Source of the DNA: Motiliproteus sp048265065
GTDB lineage: Bacteria; Pseudomonadota; Gammaproteobacteria; Pseudomonadales; Balneatricaceae
Direction: 5' to 3'
DNA length: 64,000 nucleotides
NCBI GenBank assembly: GCA_048265065.1
Contig: JBLXCH010000003.1
Location: 1 to 64,000 of the forward strand
The stretch's first letter is position 1. Every line of letters begins with the position of its first letter. The notes below the pieces were generated by a model. It had not been told where the DNA came from. It saw only the letters and a program-made list of their open reading frames with translations, and made no database searches. Shown here piece by piece: positions 24,612 to 33,511 of the stretch. The translations under genes were made by a program, and so were the position numbers.

Positions 24612-26651
24612 TTAAGCAGCCTGAATGCCAGATTGCTTTAGCAACGCATCAACACTTGGCTCTCGTCCCATAAAATCCACAAACAAAACCATAGGCTCTG
24701 CAGATCCACCTTTGGACAGAATGCTGTCTAAGAACGACTGGCCTGTGGCTGGATTAAGAATGCCTTCTTCTTCAAAGCGTGAGAAAGCGTCCGCAGATAG
24801 CACTTCGGCCCACTTATAACTGTAATAGCCTGCCGCATAGCCTCCGGCAAAGATATGCGAAAAGCTATGCTGGAAACGGTTAAAGTCTGGCACGTTAATT
24901 ACAGCTACCTGCGAGCGGATGTCGTTAATCACAGCTTGTACATCATCAATGGTGCCGGTTTTCCAGTCACGATGGAGGATAAAGTCGAACAAAGAGAATT
25001 CTAGTTGACGCACCATCTGCATACCGGATTGGAAGTTTTTGGCAGCCAGCATTTTATCCAGCAACGCCTGAGGTAAGGGCTCGCCAGTTTCATAATGGCC
25101 CGACATCAACGCCAACGATTCGGGGTGCCAGCACCAGTTCTCGGTAAATTGACTTGGCAATTCCACCGCATCCCACGCAACACCATTAATGCCTGATACG
25201 CCAGACCAACGTATTTGTGTTAATAAATGATGCAATCCGTGGCCAAATTCGTGGAAAAGCGTGGTAACTTCGTTATGTGTCAATAACGCGGGTTTATCAC
25301 CTACTGGTGGATTAAAGTTACAAACCAAGAATGCGCTCGGCAACTGCACTTCACCTGAGTCCAATTGACGACGAACGCGACAATCCGCCATCCACGCACC
25401 CCCACGCTTGTTTTCACGAGCATACAAGTCCAAATAAACATGGCCAATCAACGCATTATCTTTATACAACTGATAATAGCGTGCATCGTCGTGCCATAGC
25501 GCCATGGTTTCAGCGCTGGCCTTAATCTCAACGCCATAGACGGTTTTGACGATGTCGAACAAACCTTGCAATACTTTATCCACAGGGAAGTATGGACGCA
25601 CCATTTCTTGCGATAAGCTGTAGCGGTCTTCGCGCAGCTTTTCCGAATAAAAACCAACGTCCCATGACTCCAGTACGTCTAAGCCATCAGATTCTTTCGC
25701 GAACGCACTAAGCTCTGCGATATCTTGCTCGGCCACAGGTTTCGTTTTAATCGCTAAATCTTCTAAGAATTGCACGACTTGGTCGGTATTTTCTGCCATT
25801 TTCGTGGCTAACGAGAGTTCAGCGTAGTTAGAAAATCCGAGCAATGTTGCCAATTGATAGCGAAGATCAAGAATCTCAACCATTAATGGGCTGTTATCCC
25901 ATTTTCCAGCACTTGGCCCTTGATCAGAAGCGCGTGTCGCAAAAGCCGTGTACACCTCTTGGCGTAACTCACGGTCTTCGGCGTAACTCATCACGGCAAA
26001 GTAAGAGGGGAAATCGAGTGTAATCAAGTAACCGTCGAGGTCTTTCTGCTCGGCCATTTGCTTGGCGAGTGCTAGGGAGTTTTCTGGTAGTCCTGCTAAT
26101 GCCTTTGCATCGTCAAAATGCTTGCTCCAGGCGTTAGTTGCATCCAACACGTTTTCTGAGAATTGACTGGTAAGCTCTGACAGGCGTTTTTGAATGCGAC
26201 CATATTCTTTCTTGGCGTCATCATCTAAATCAATACCCGACAGTTTGAAGTCACGTAGCGCATTGGTCACGATTTTTTGCTGTGATGTGTCTAGATTGTT
26301 GAACTCATCACTTTCTGCTAATTGTTTATACGCATTAAAAAGGTCTATATTTTGACCCATCTCCGTCGAATACTCACTAAGTAGCGGCAAACACGCATTG
26401 TAGGCATCGCGAAGCTCATCAGAATTCATAACCGAGTTTAAGTGGCTAATCGGCGACCATGCTTGGCTAAGCGCATCATCAATATTCTCTAGTTGCTGAA
26501 TCACTGACCAATCCGCCGCAGGATCCGCTAACAAACGGGCAATTTGCTCACGACTTTGTGCGACTAATTGCTCAACTGCTGGCTGCACATCAGCGGCTTT
26601 GATCTCTTGGAAAGGCGGAAAATAATGGTTTTCTAACAATGGATTCGACAT
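24612..26651 (-). CDS. prlC: Oligopeptidase A
   Basis: 679 residues of the M3 metallopeptidase family. The zinc motif HEFGHGLHH, with the downstream Glu helix, is clear in the C-terminal half. The N-terminus (NPLLENHYFPPFQEIKA) matches oligopeptidase A. This cytoplasmic enzyme degrades short peptides, including cleaved signal peptides. The length is normal. yheV follows it. Confidence 0.95.
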   Translation of the reverse strand: MSNPLLENHYFPPFQEIKAADVQPAVEQLVAQSREQIARLLADPAADWSVIQQLENIDDALSQAWSPISHLNSVMNSDELRDAYNACLPLLSEYSTEMGQNIDLFNAYKQLAESDEFNNLDTSQQKIVTNALRDFKLSGIDLDDDAKKEYGRIQKRLSELTSQFSENVLDATNAWSKHFDDAKALAGLPENSLALAKQMAEQKDLDGYLITLDFPSYFAVMSYAEDRELRQEVYTAFATRASDQGPSAGKWDNSPLMVEILDLRYQLATLLGFSNYAELSLATKMAENTDQVVQFLEDLAIKTKPVAEQDIAELSAFAKESDGLDVLESWDVGFYSEKLREDRYSLSQEMVRPYFPVDKVLQGLFDIVKTVYGVEIKASAETMALWHDDARYYQLYKDNALIGHVYLDLYARENKRGGAWMADCRVRRQLDSGEVQLPSAFLVCNFNPPVGDKPALLTHNEVTTLFHEFGHGLHHLLTQIRWSGVSGINGVAWDAVELPSQFTENWCWHPESLALMSGHYETGEPLPQALLDKMLAAKNFQSGMQMVRQLEFSLFDFILHRDWKTGTIDDVQAVINDIRSQVAVINVPDFNRFQHSFSHIFAGGYAAGYYSYKWAEVLSADAFSRFEEEGILNPATGQSFLDSILSKGGSAEPMVLFVDFMGREPSVDALLKQSGIQAA

Positions 26652-26853
26652 ATAGTTACCAACTGATTACCCACAATTATCAAGAACAAGAAACTGCGGG
26701 TGTGATTCGTTAAAATAGCGCGTTATGACTTAGGTTTAGAGTGAGTCGAGTATCGAGCTAACATGCTCCGTATCATTTATCTCTGTCTTTTCGACCTGAG
26801 CCGAGACTAAGTGTTCAACCGATTTAACAGCAGTTTACCGTGGGTACCCAGCA

Positions 26854-27387
26854 ATGAACATCCGTAAGTACAAAGACAAAATGCCAACATTACATGAGGG
26901 TGTTTTCGTTGACCCAAGCGCCGTTGTTATTGGCGATGTCACTATTGGCAAAGACAGCTCCGTTTGGCCGTTATCCTCTATTCGCGGCGATATGACCAGC
27001 ATTACTATCGGCGAACGCACTACTATTCAAGACGGTTCTAACCTTCATAGTACCCATGCCAGCGATTTCAACCCCGGCGGTTTTCCATTAAGCATTGGGG
27101 ATGATGTTTCAGTAGGCCACCAAGCCATGCTGCATGGCTGTACTATTGGCAGTCGAGTGTTAGTCGGCATGCAAGCCATTGTGATGGATGGTGCAGTGGT
27201 TGAAGATAATGTCATTATTGCCGCAGGGTCACTCGTTCCACCGGGAAAAACGTTAGAAAGCGGGCACTTATACGTTGGCCGTCCTGCCAAACAATCACGG
27301 AAGCTGACGGAAAAAGAGCTAGCGTTTTTCACCTATGTCGCCGCCAACTACGTGAAGGTAAAGAATGATTACCTTGAAGATAGCTAA
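26854..27387 (+). CDS. Gamma-class carbonic anhydrase-like protein (YrdA family)
   Basis: 177 residues built of hexapeptide repeats (VVIGDVTIGKDSSVWP, TIGSRVLVGMQAIVMDGAVV) forming a left-handed beta helix. Zn-ligand His residues are in the usual positions (NLHSTH, VGHQAMLHGC). YrdA-type proteins are related to carbonic anhydrases; activity is uncertain for this subgroup. It is divergent from prlC and converges with the response regulator. Confidence 0.9.
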   Translation: MNIRKYKDKMPTLHEGVFVDPSAVVIGDVTIGKDSSVWPLSSIRGDMTSITIGERTTIQDGSNLHSTHASDFNPGGFPLSIGDDVSVGHQAMLHGCTIGSRVLVGMQAIVMDGAVVEDNVIIAAGSLVPPGKTLESGHLYVGRPAKQSRKLTEKELAFFTYVAANYVKVKNDYLEDS

Positions 27388-27408
27388 TCTCAACTGCGTA
27401 AACAGCCG

Positions 27409-28107
27409 TTACTCAACCTTTTTGTAGCGACGCTCAGGCCGACCGACACTGCCGTAGCTCACCTGGGCTTCCAGCTCACGAGTGCTGACTAGATACTCTA
27501 AGTAGCGGCGCGCAGTAGTTCGGCTAGCACCAATTTCAGCCCCCATAGCGTCGGCATTTAGTGCCTCTGTCATTTGTGCACAAACTGCACGAACTTTTTC
27601 TAAGGTTAGTTCGTCAACACCTTTAGGCAGTCGCGTATGACTGAGCGGCACGGGTTCCTCTGTGCGCGCTTCCCTCGGCAGCAAACCATCCACATCTGTC
27701 TGCTCTAGCAATTCAAGGGTTCTTAGCTTCTCTAGATGTTGAGAATAGTGCGTCAACGACTCCTGCAGCCGGTTAAATACCAACGGCTTAAGTATGTAAT
27801 CAAAGACGCCTCCCCGCAATGCTTCTTTCAGTGTCGATACTTCTTTTGCGGCTGTGATTAATATCACATCTGTTTTGCAATTATTTCCACGGAGCTCTCT
27901 TAGTAAATCAAGACCTGTACCATTGGGGAAATGAATATCTAACAATAATAAATCTGGCTTAAGCACATCGACAATATCGTTGGCTTCATCGAGATCATGA
28001 GCAATGCCCACACACTCAAATCCGTCAATACGACTCAAGAAGCGCTGCTGAATTTCAGCAATTTGCGGATCATCTTCAGCGATTAAAACACGAATAGGTG
28101 AGTTCAT
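27409..28107 (-). CDS. CitB/DcuR-type response regulator
   Basis: 232 residues. The receiver domain (1-120) has the acidic pair EDD near 11-13, phosphoacceptor Asp in LLLLDIHFPNGTG and Lys in DYILKPL. The C-terminal helix-turn-helix (GAEIGASRTTARRYLEYLV) is of the CitB type. It pairs with the sensor kinase that starts upstream (stop to start gap 28 bases) and likely activates the divergently encoded tricarboxylate transporter operon. Confidence 0.9.
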   Translation of the reverse strand: MNSPIRVLIAEDDPQIAEIQQRFLSRIDGFECVGIAHDLDEANDIVDVLKPDLLLLDIHFPNGTGLDLLRELRGNNCKTDVILITAAKEVSTLKEALRGGVFDYILKPLVFNRLQESLTHYSQHLEKLRTLELLEQTDVDGLLPREARTEEPVPLSHTRLPKGVDELTLEKVRAVCAQMTEALNADAMGAEIGASRTTARRYLEYLVSTRELEAQVSYGSVGRPERRYKKVE

Positions 28108-28135
28108 TTTTCAGTTCTTATTATAGGGTAAACAC

Positions 28136-29788
28136 TTAGCGGCGCCCTTTGGGAATATAAACCGTAAACCGGCTTCCTTGTGGCTGCAACGCTTCTACTG
28201 TGATGGTTCCATCCAAGTTATCAAGAATTGAGCGTACCAAATACAGACCTAAACCGTGCCCTTCGTTGTCTTTACTGGATACGCCTTTTTCAAAAATACG
28301 TTCTTGCTCAGCGCTCTCGACTCCTTTGCCCTGATCTTCAAACTCAAAAATAAGGTCATCACCTAAATCCGTCATTGATAACCGAACTTCGCCCGATTTA
28401 TAAGTGCTTTCAGTCACTGAACGATAGGCCAAAGTGGCCTCTAATGCATTATCGATCAAATTCCCCACAATGCTAACGAGCTGCTCTCTAGGTAATGAAG
28501 GTGGAATATCAACCATCTGACTTTCAGGGTCTATAACCAACTCCATGCCCATTTCCCGGGCTCGGTTGTATTTCCCCAGCAAACATCCCGCTAAAACGGG
28601 GTCAGGCACGGCATCGAGAAGCAACTTGATTAAATTTTGATGACCTTGCGTTTCTTGACCGATAATTGCCAAGGCTTGCTCACTAGCACCAATTTGTATC
28701 AAACCGGCAATGGTGTGTAGTTTATTTGAATATTCATGAGATTGGCTTCTCAACGTGTCTGCGTATTGCTGTATCCGCGTGAGCCGTTTACTGACTTGAG
28801 CCAGCTCATCCTTTCGACGAAAACTAGACACCACACCCGTCACTTTATCGCCATCCATGATAGGAACGCGGTTTACAATCAGGTTTAAATTGTTGATCCA
28901 CACTTCATGGTCAATTTGCGCTTTACCACTGGCTAATACCTCTTGCATCGCACTGTCAGGCAGGATGCTTTGAATCGGCTCCCCGATCAGGTAAGCGTTA
29001 TCAGGCAGTTCTAACGTTTTGATCGCCGCACGGTTAATAGTGGTTATTTTGCTTTCTGTATTAATGGCCACAATGCCTTCACGAACGGACTCTAAGGTGG
29101 CGTTACGCTCTTCAAATAAACGCGCTATTTGCTCAGGTTCTAAGCCAAAAATTGCTCGCTTAAAATGATTGGCAAACCATACGGCAATCAACACGCTAGA
29201 AAGAAAGGTTAGCAAGATAACGACCAGCAACGTCAACCGATATCGATCAATCAACTCGGTCACATCATCCAATAGGTAACCAACAGAGACGATGCCAATC
29301 ACAGTCTCGCCCACACTATCAAAAATAGGGGCACGTGCTCGCATTGTTAAGCCTAAGCTACCCTGCGCTTTGGTCAGTACCGAACGGCCATGAATCAACG
29401 TCGGAGTGGCGTCGTCATCATCGTCATCCTCCATGGAAAGGCCAATCATTGCCGCGTTTGGGTGCGCAAGTCGCTTGGCGTAACGATCTCCAATCACCAC
29501 ATAACGAGCTTCAATAGTGTCTGCTAAAGCCAGTGCAATCGGTTGTAATGTATCGCTATCTACCTCTTCAACCGCCGTTACTATTTGCGGCATTAACGCG
29601 ACACTTTGCGCTACATGCAACGCTCGCTGACCTATTTGCTCTTCAAGCGACTGGCTTAAATGATGAACGGCAAAAAGACCAATTAAACCAGTTTGCAATA
29701 AACCTACAACGCCAAGAATTAGCACCATCCGTGTTTTCAGTTTAAAAGCTGGTAACAAAGACACTGTTTCCGTTTCCTCAGCAGGCAC
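28136..29788 (-). CDS. CitA/DcuS-type sensor histidine kinase
   Basis: 550 residues. Membrane segments at about 22-42 and 187-206 bracket a periplasmic PAS-like (PDC) sensor. A cytoplasmic PAS domain follows, then the histidine region SHEYSNKLHTIAGL (phospho-His) and an ATPase domain with NLIDNALEA, DQGKGV and GHGLGLYLV. These kinases sense citrate or C4-dicarboxylates. A run of six Asp (SMEDDDDDDATP) is inserted in the sensor loop where relatives usually have Gly-Gly-Asp, which is unusual. The start is GTG at 29788. Location next to tctCBA suggests the ligand is a tricarboxylate. Confidence 0.9.
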   Translation of the reverse strand: MPAEETETVSLLPAFKLKTRMVLILGVVGLLQTGLIGLFAVHHLSQSLEEQIGQRALHVAQSVALMPQIVTAVEEVDSDTLQPIALALADTIEARYVVIGDRYAKRLAHPNAAMIGLSMEDDDDDDATPTLIHGRSVLTKAQGSLGLTMRARAPIFDSVGETVIGIVSVGYLLDDVTELIDRYRLTLLVVILLTFLSSVLIAVWFANHFKRAIFGLEPEQIARLFEERNATLESVREGIVAINTESKITTINRAAIKTLELPDNAYLIGEPIQSILPDSAMQEVLASGKAQIDHEVWINNLNLIVNRVPIMDGDKVTGVVSSFRRKDELAQVSKRLTRIQQYADTLRSQSHEYSNKLHTIAGLIQIGASEQALAIIGQETQGHQNLIKLLLDAVPDPVLAGCLLGKYNRAREMGMELVIDPESQMVDIPPSLPREQLVSIVGNLIDNALEATLAYRSVTESTYKSGEVRLSMTDLGDDLIFEFEDQGKGVESAEQERIFEKGVSSKDNEGHGLGLYLVRSILDNLDGTITVEALQPQGSRFTVYIPKGRR

Positions 29789-29798
29789 TAAAGCCTAT

Positions 29799-29838
29799 CT
29801 TTTTATTCGTTAACTTTTTTATTCGTTAGCTTTTATTG
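29799..29838. repeat. Short imperfect tandem repeat in the divergent regulator/transporter spacer
   Basis: CTTTTTATTCGTTAA (29799-29813) is repeated as CTTTTTTATTCGTTAG (29814-29829) and then partially as CTTTTATTGG. It lies just upstream of the sensor kinase gene in the 290-base spacer to tctC. The repeats might be binding sites of the response regulator, which often recognises AT-rich direct repeats. Confidence 0.45.
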
Positions 29839-30078
29839 GAAAAGTTTTTTCGTAAACGTTACTGACTGAAGGACCGGTTAGTTTCAATCATTCAACCGCA
29901 TACGAATGTTACCCATTTGAAGCAACAAAGCCTTGTGAACTTTATGAACAATATAGTTTATATGTTCAAAACGCTCATTAAGTGCACAACATATTATCTT
30001 CTATGAATCCTCATTACCCTGAGGGGATAAATCAAAGAACGGCTATCAATGAATAGGCGTCACCATGAGGATAATAAA

Positions 30079-31074
30079 ATGATAAAAACGCCCACGCTTT
30101 TTAAACGGCATCGTCTACTGACGGTTGCCCTGTCATCGCTGCTTAGCTTAAGCGTCACTACCAGCAGTGCTCAGGCTGCCGTTGATGAAATTCATTTTCT
30201 CATTCCTGGCGGCGCAGGCGGTGGTTGGGATGGCACAGCACGTGGCACTGGTGAAGCGCTCACCAAATCAGGTCTTGTGAATACAGCATCTTATGAAAAC
30301 ATGTCCGGCGGTGGTGGGGGCAAAGCGATTGCTCACCTGATCGAAGTGGCTGACCAATCTCAGAACACATTAATGGTTAACTCAACACCGATCGTTATTC
30401 GTTCATTATCGAAAGTATTCCCTCAATCTTTCCGTGATTTAACCCCTGTTGCAGGAACGATTGGTGACTTTGGCGCATTCATTGTGCCGGCTAATTCCAA
30501 GTACACTAGCTTTAAGCAAATCGCCAATGATTACCTCACTAACCCTCGTTCTGTCACCGTTGCTGGCGGATCAGCTCGCGGCAGCATGGACCACCTAGTC
30601 GCGGCAATGGCATTCAAAGCAGCCGGTGGCGACCCCCGTCGAGTTAAATACTTGGCTTATGATGCAGGCGGCAAAGCAATGGCTGGTCTACTGTCCGGAG
30701 AAGCTCACGTACTCTCTACAGGCTTTAGTGAAGCCTTAGCGCTACAAGATGCCGGTGAAGTTCGCATTCTCGCAATGACAGGCGATGAACGAAATAGCTC
30801 TGCACCTGACGTACCAACCTTGAAAGAACTCGGCTATGACGCAACGTTCGTCAATTGGCGCGGATTTTTCGGCGCCCCTGGCTTAAGCGATGCTCAAGTG
30901 GCTGAATTTGTTGATGTACTAGAAAAGATGTATGACACCCCAGAATGGGAAGTGGTGCGTGCACGCTACGGTTGGACTGAGATTTTCAATGCAGACCAAG
31001 ATTTTGTCGCATTCTTAGAAAACCAAGAAAAGGTCATGGGTGACTTAATGCGCGAGCTAGGCTTTTTAAAATAG
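30079..31074 (+). CDS. tctC: Tripartite tricarboxylate transporter substrate-binding protein
   Basis: About 331 residues with a signal peptide (cleavage near SAQAA). The TctC/Bug fold is indicated by FLIPGGAGGGWDGTARG and VAGGSARGSMDHL. It captures tricarboxylates such as citrate in the periplasm and delivers them to TctAB. The ATG at 30079 has GAGG about 9 bases upstream. The alternative at 30049 has none and adds a basic leader. A strong hairpin follows the gene. Confidence 0.92.
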   Translation: MIKTPTLFKRHRLLTVALSSLLSLSVTTSSAQAAVDEIHFLIPGGAGGGWDGTARGTGEALTKSGLVNTASYENMSGGGGGKAIAHLIEVADQSQNTLMVNSTPIVIRSLSKVFPQSFRDLTPVAGTIGDFGAFIVPANSKYTSFKQIANDYLTNPRSVTVAGGSARGSMDHLVAAMAFKAAGGDPRRVKYLAYDAGGKAMAGLLSGEAHVLSTGFSEALALQDAGEVRILAMTGDERNSSAPDVPTLKELGYDATFVNWRGFFGAPGLSDAQVAEFVDVLEKMYDTPEWEVVRARYGWTEIFNADQDFVAFLENQEKVMGDLMRELGFLK

Positions 31075-31083
31075 AAGCCTTTC

Positions 31084-31117
31084 GCTCTGGGTTTTGGTTT
31101 TAATCCAAACCCAGAGC
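31084..31117 (+). terminator. Hairpin between tctC and tctB (attenuator or stability element)
   Basis: GCTCTGGGTTTTGG (31084-31097) pairs with CCAAACCCAGAGC (31105-31117) with one bulged base, followed by a short T stretch. Its place between the binding-protein gene and the membrane genes suggests it raises tctC transcript over tctB and tctA. Confidence 0.75.
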
Positions 31118-31221
31118 ATTTTCGCACCGAGTACCTGTCATTAACTCCCATTGACTCTGCCGCTAGTGATGACCTTCCTAGCCTGAGTTGTCCACGACAT
31201 CGACATTCGAGGGGGCCGATT

Positions 31222-31695
31222 ATGACCCTAACAAAAGACCATATTGGTGGACTATTCTTCCTCTGCCTATCCGTTCTCTACGGCTACTATGTCGGGGATA
31301 TCCCTTTGCTACCCGGAGAAGAGTACGAACCATTTCACGCACAAACCGTACCTCATGCACTCGCCTACATGTGTGGAGGACTCGCTCTATTACTCATTCT
31401 CACGGCTAGCCGAGAACACGAAGATAAACTGTCTTTGCAAGGCTATGACTTCCTTCTTGTCGGCAAACTTCTCGCACTCGTCGTTCTTTTTGCCTTATCA
31501 CTAGAGTGGTTTGGTTTTTTAATTTCTACCGTAATCTTTTTGTTAGCGGGTTATCGATTGCTAGGAGAAAGGCGCCCTAGAGTCCTGTTTTTAGCATCGG
31601 TGCCTTTTGCTGTAGGACTCTGGTTTATCCTCACCCAGCTGTTAGACATTTACCTAGCACCTGGCCTCTTAATCAATTCAGTTTTCGGAGGCTAA
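31222..31695 (+). CDS. tctB: Tripartite tricarboxylate transporter small membrane subunit
   Basis: 157 residues with four hydrophobic helices (first at about 7-25, last at about 130-148), the usual size of TctB. It partners the large permease TctA. The ATG is preceded by the very strong ribosome site GAGGGGG. tctA follows after 3 bases. Confidence 0.9.
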   Translation: MTLTKDHIGGLFFLCLSVLYGYYVGDIPLLPGEEYEPFHAQTVPHALAYMCGGLALLLILTASREHEDKLSLQGYDFLLVGKLLALVVLFALSLEWFGFLISTVIFLLAGYRLLGERRPRVLFLASVPFAVGLWFILTQLLDIYLAPGLLINSVFGG

Positions 31696-31698
31696 ACC

Positions 31699-33246
31699 AT
31701 GTGGGACGGTATCTTAACGGGCTTATTCACAGCCATTATGCCTTTCAACCTATTAATGGTTGTTGTTGGCTGCTTTTGCGGTACGTTCATCGGTATGTTG
31801 CCGGGCTTAGGACCGATCTCCGCCGTAGCATTAATGATTCCAATTACTTACGGACTCGATCCTTCATCAGGCATTATCCTGATGGCGGGCGTTTATTATG
31901 GCGCAATTTTTGGGGGTTCTACATCCTCAATACTGGTCAACGCGCCAGGCTGTGCGAGCACAGTAGTCACCTCATTTGATGGTTACCCTTTAGCAAAACA
32001 AAACCAAGCAGGCAAAGCGCTAGCTTTAGCCGCTTACTCTTCTTTCACTGGCGGAACTATCGGAGCCGTTATTCTATTGTTTGCCGCACCGGCGCTTGCG
32101 TCTGTATCTCTTAGTTTTCAATCCAGCGATTACTTTGCGCTCATGTTGTTAGGTCTAACTGCCGTTGCCGCATTCTCCGGTAAAGGACAGGTGGTTAAAG
32201 GATTGATCATGACGGTTTTTGGATTAATGATCGCCACCGTCGGTACCGATGTCACCTCTGGTACCACACGATTCACCTTCGGCAGTATCGACCTAATTGA
32301 TGGGGTCAGCTTTTTACTCTTGGCCATGGCAACTTTTGCGCTAACCGAAGTCGTCATGTCGGTACTGCGGCGAGAGCATCGACAAGAGTCAGCCCGCATT
32401 GATATGCGATCTTTAGGCAGTATGAAGCTGAGCATCGACGAAGTGAAACAGGTGGCACCCACTATCGGCCGCTCATCCATCTTTGGCTTCTTGGTCGGTG
32501 TTTTACCGGGCGCAGGAGCGACAATCGCTTCATTCCTTGCTTATGGGGTTGAACGAAACCTTGCTTCGGCAAAAGAAAAACTTAAATTCGGCAAAGGCTC
32601 ATTAAATGGGTTAGCCGCGCCGGAGTCCGCCAATAATGCGGCGTCTACCGGCTCCTTTGTTCCACTACTCACATTAGGTATTCCTGGTTCTGGCACAACG
32701 GCAATCATGCTAGGCGCACTCATAGCCTACGGGATTCAGCCTGGGCCGCGCTTGTTTGTGGATAACCCAGAGGTATTTTGGTCGGTTATTATTTCGATGT
32801 ATATCGGTAATCTAGTGCTCTTGATTCTTAATCTACCACTGATTCCTTATATTTCTAGGCTGCTAGCAATCCCACGCCCTGTACTCATCCCGCTGATCCT
32901 GTTCTTTTCGATTACGGGGGTTTATTTGGTGAGCTTCAATACATTTGATATCCACATGATGGTACTGATCACGGTAATTGCCATCTTTTTAAAATTATTA
33001 GATTTCCCAATGGCGCCGATGCTTTTGGGCTTTATCCTTGGCGGTATTATGGAAAAAAACCTCAGCCGTGCACTGACCATTACCGACGGCAGTTTTTCTT
33101 TCTTATGGGATCGGCCATTGACTCTCAGTATTTTGGTCATCGCGATTACTGTTTTATTACTACCGCTAATAAGCCATCTGCTGCAATGGAAGCCTTTTAA
33201 AAAGCAATCCTTAGCTGGACAGGGCAATAAGCCCAATCAACCCTAA
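31699..33246 (+). CDS. tctA: Tripartite tricarboxylate transporter large permease
   Basis: 515 residues with about twelve membrane helices. The segment GMLPGLGPISAVALMIPITY and the repeated GVLPGAGATIASFLAYG are hallmark TctA loops. It imports tricarboxylates with sodium or protons after delivery by TctC. GGAGG precedes the ATG. It is the last gene of tctCBA. Confidence 0.95.
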   Translation: MWDGILTGLFTAIMPFNLLMVVVGCFCGTFIGMLPGLGPISAVALMIPITYGLDPSSGIILMAGVYYGAIFGGSTSSILVNAPGCASTVVTSFDGYPLAKQNQAGKALALAAYSSFTGGTIGAVILLFAAPALASVSLSFQSSDYFALMLLGLTAVAAFSGKGQVVKGLIMTVFGLMIATVGTDVTSGTTRFTFGSIDLIDGVSFLLLAMATFALTEVVMSVLRREHRQESARIDMRSLGSMKLSIDEVKQVAPTIGRSSIFGFLVGVLPGAGATIASFLAYGVERNLASAKEKLKFGKGSLNGLAAPESANNAASTGSFVPLLTLGIPGSGTTAIMLGALIAYGIQPGPRLFVDNPEVFWSVIISMYIGNLVLLILNLPLIPYISRLLAIPRPVLIPLILFFSITGVYLVSFNTFDIHMMVLITVIAIFLKLLDFPMAPMLLGFILGGIMEKNLSRALTITDGSFSFLWDRPLTLSILVIAITVLLLPLISHLLQWKPFKKQSLAGQGNKPNQP

Positions 33247-33511
33247 GCCATTAATCACTAATTATTAGAACGACCAACTATTTACCATACCTAACCATTT
33301 AACCTGACTACGAGGTCCTCGAAAAAAGTGAACGTCTGCAACGCCTTATTGAAAAAAATAAAGACACTAAGAAAAAGTGCGGAGATAAAAACAGATGATG
33401 AAGAGAGCTACTGCTATGTGCTGTCTTCTAACTAACAGCAGCCTCTGTACTAATGTGTGGTGAGGAATCACTGCGTCATAGCTATAAAGCGGTGTTATCA
33501 AAAGTAGGGCG

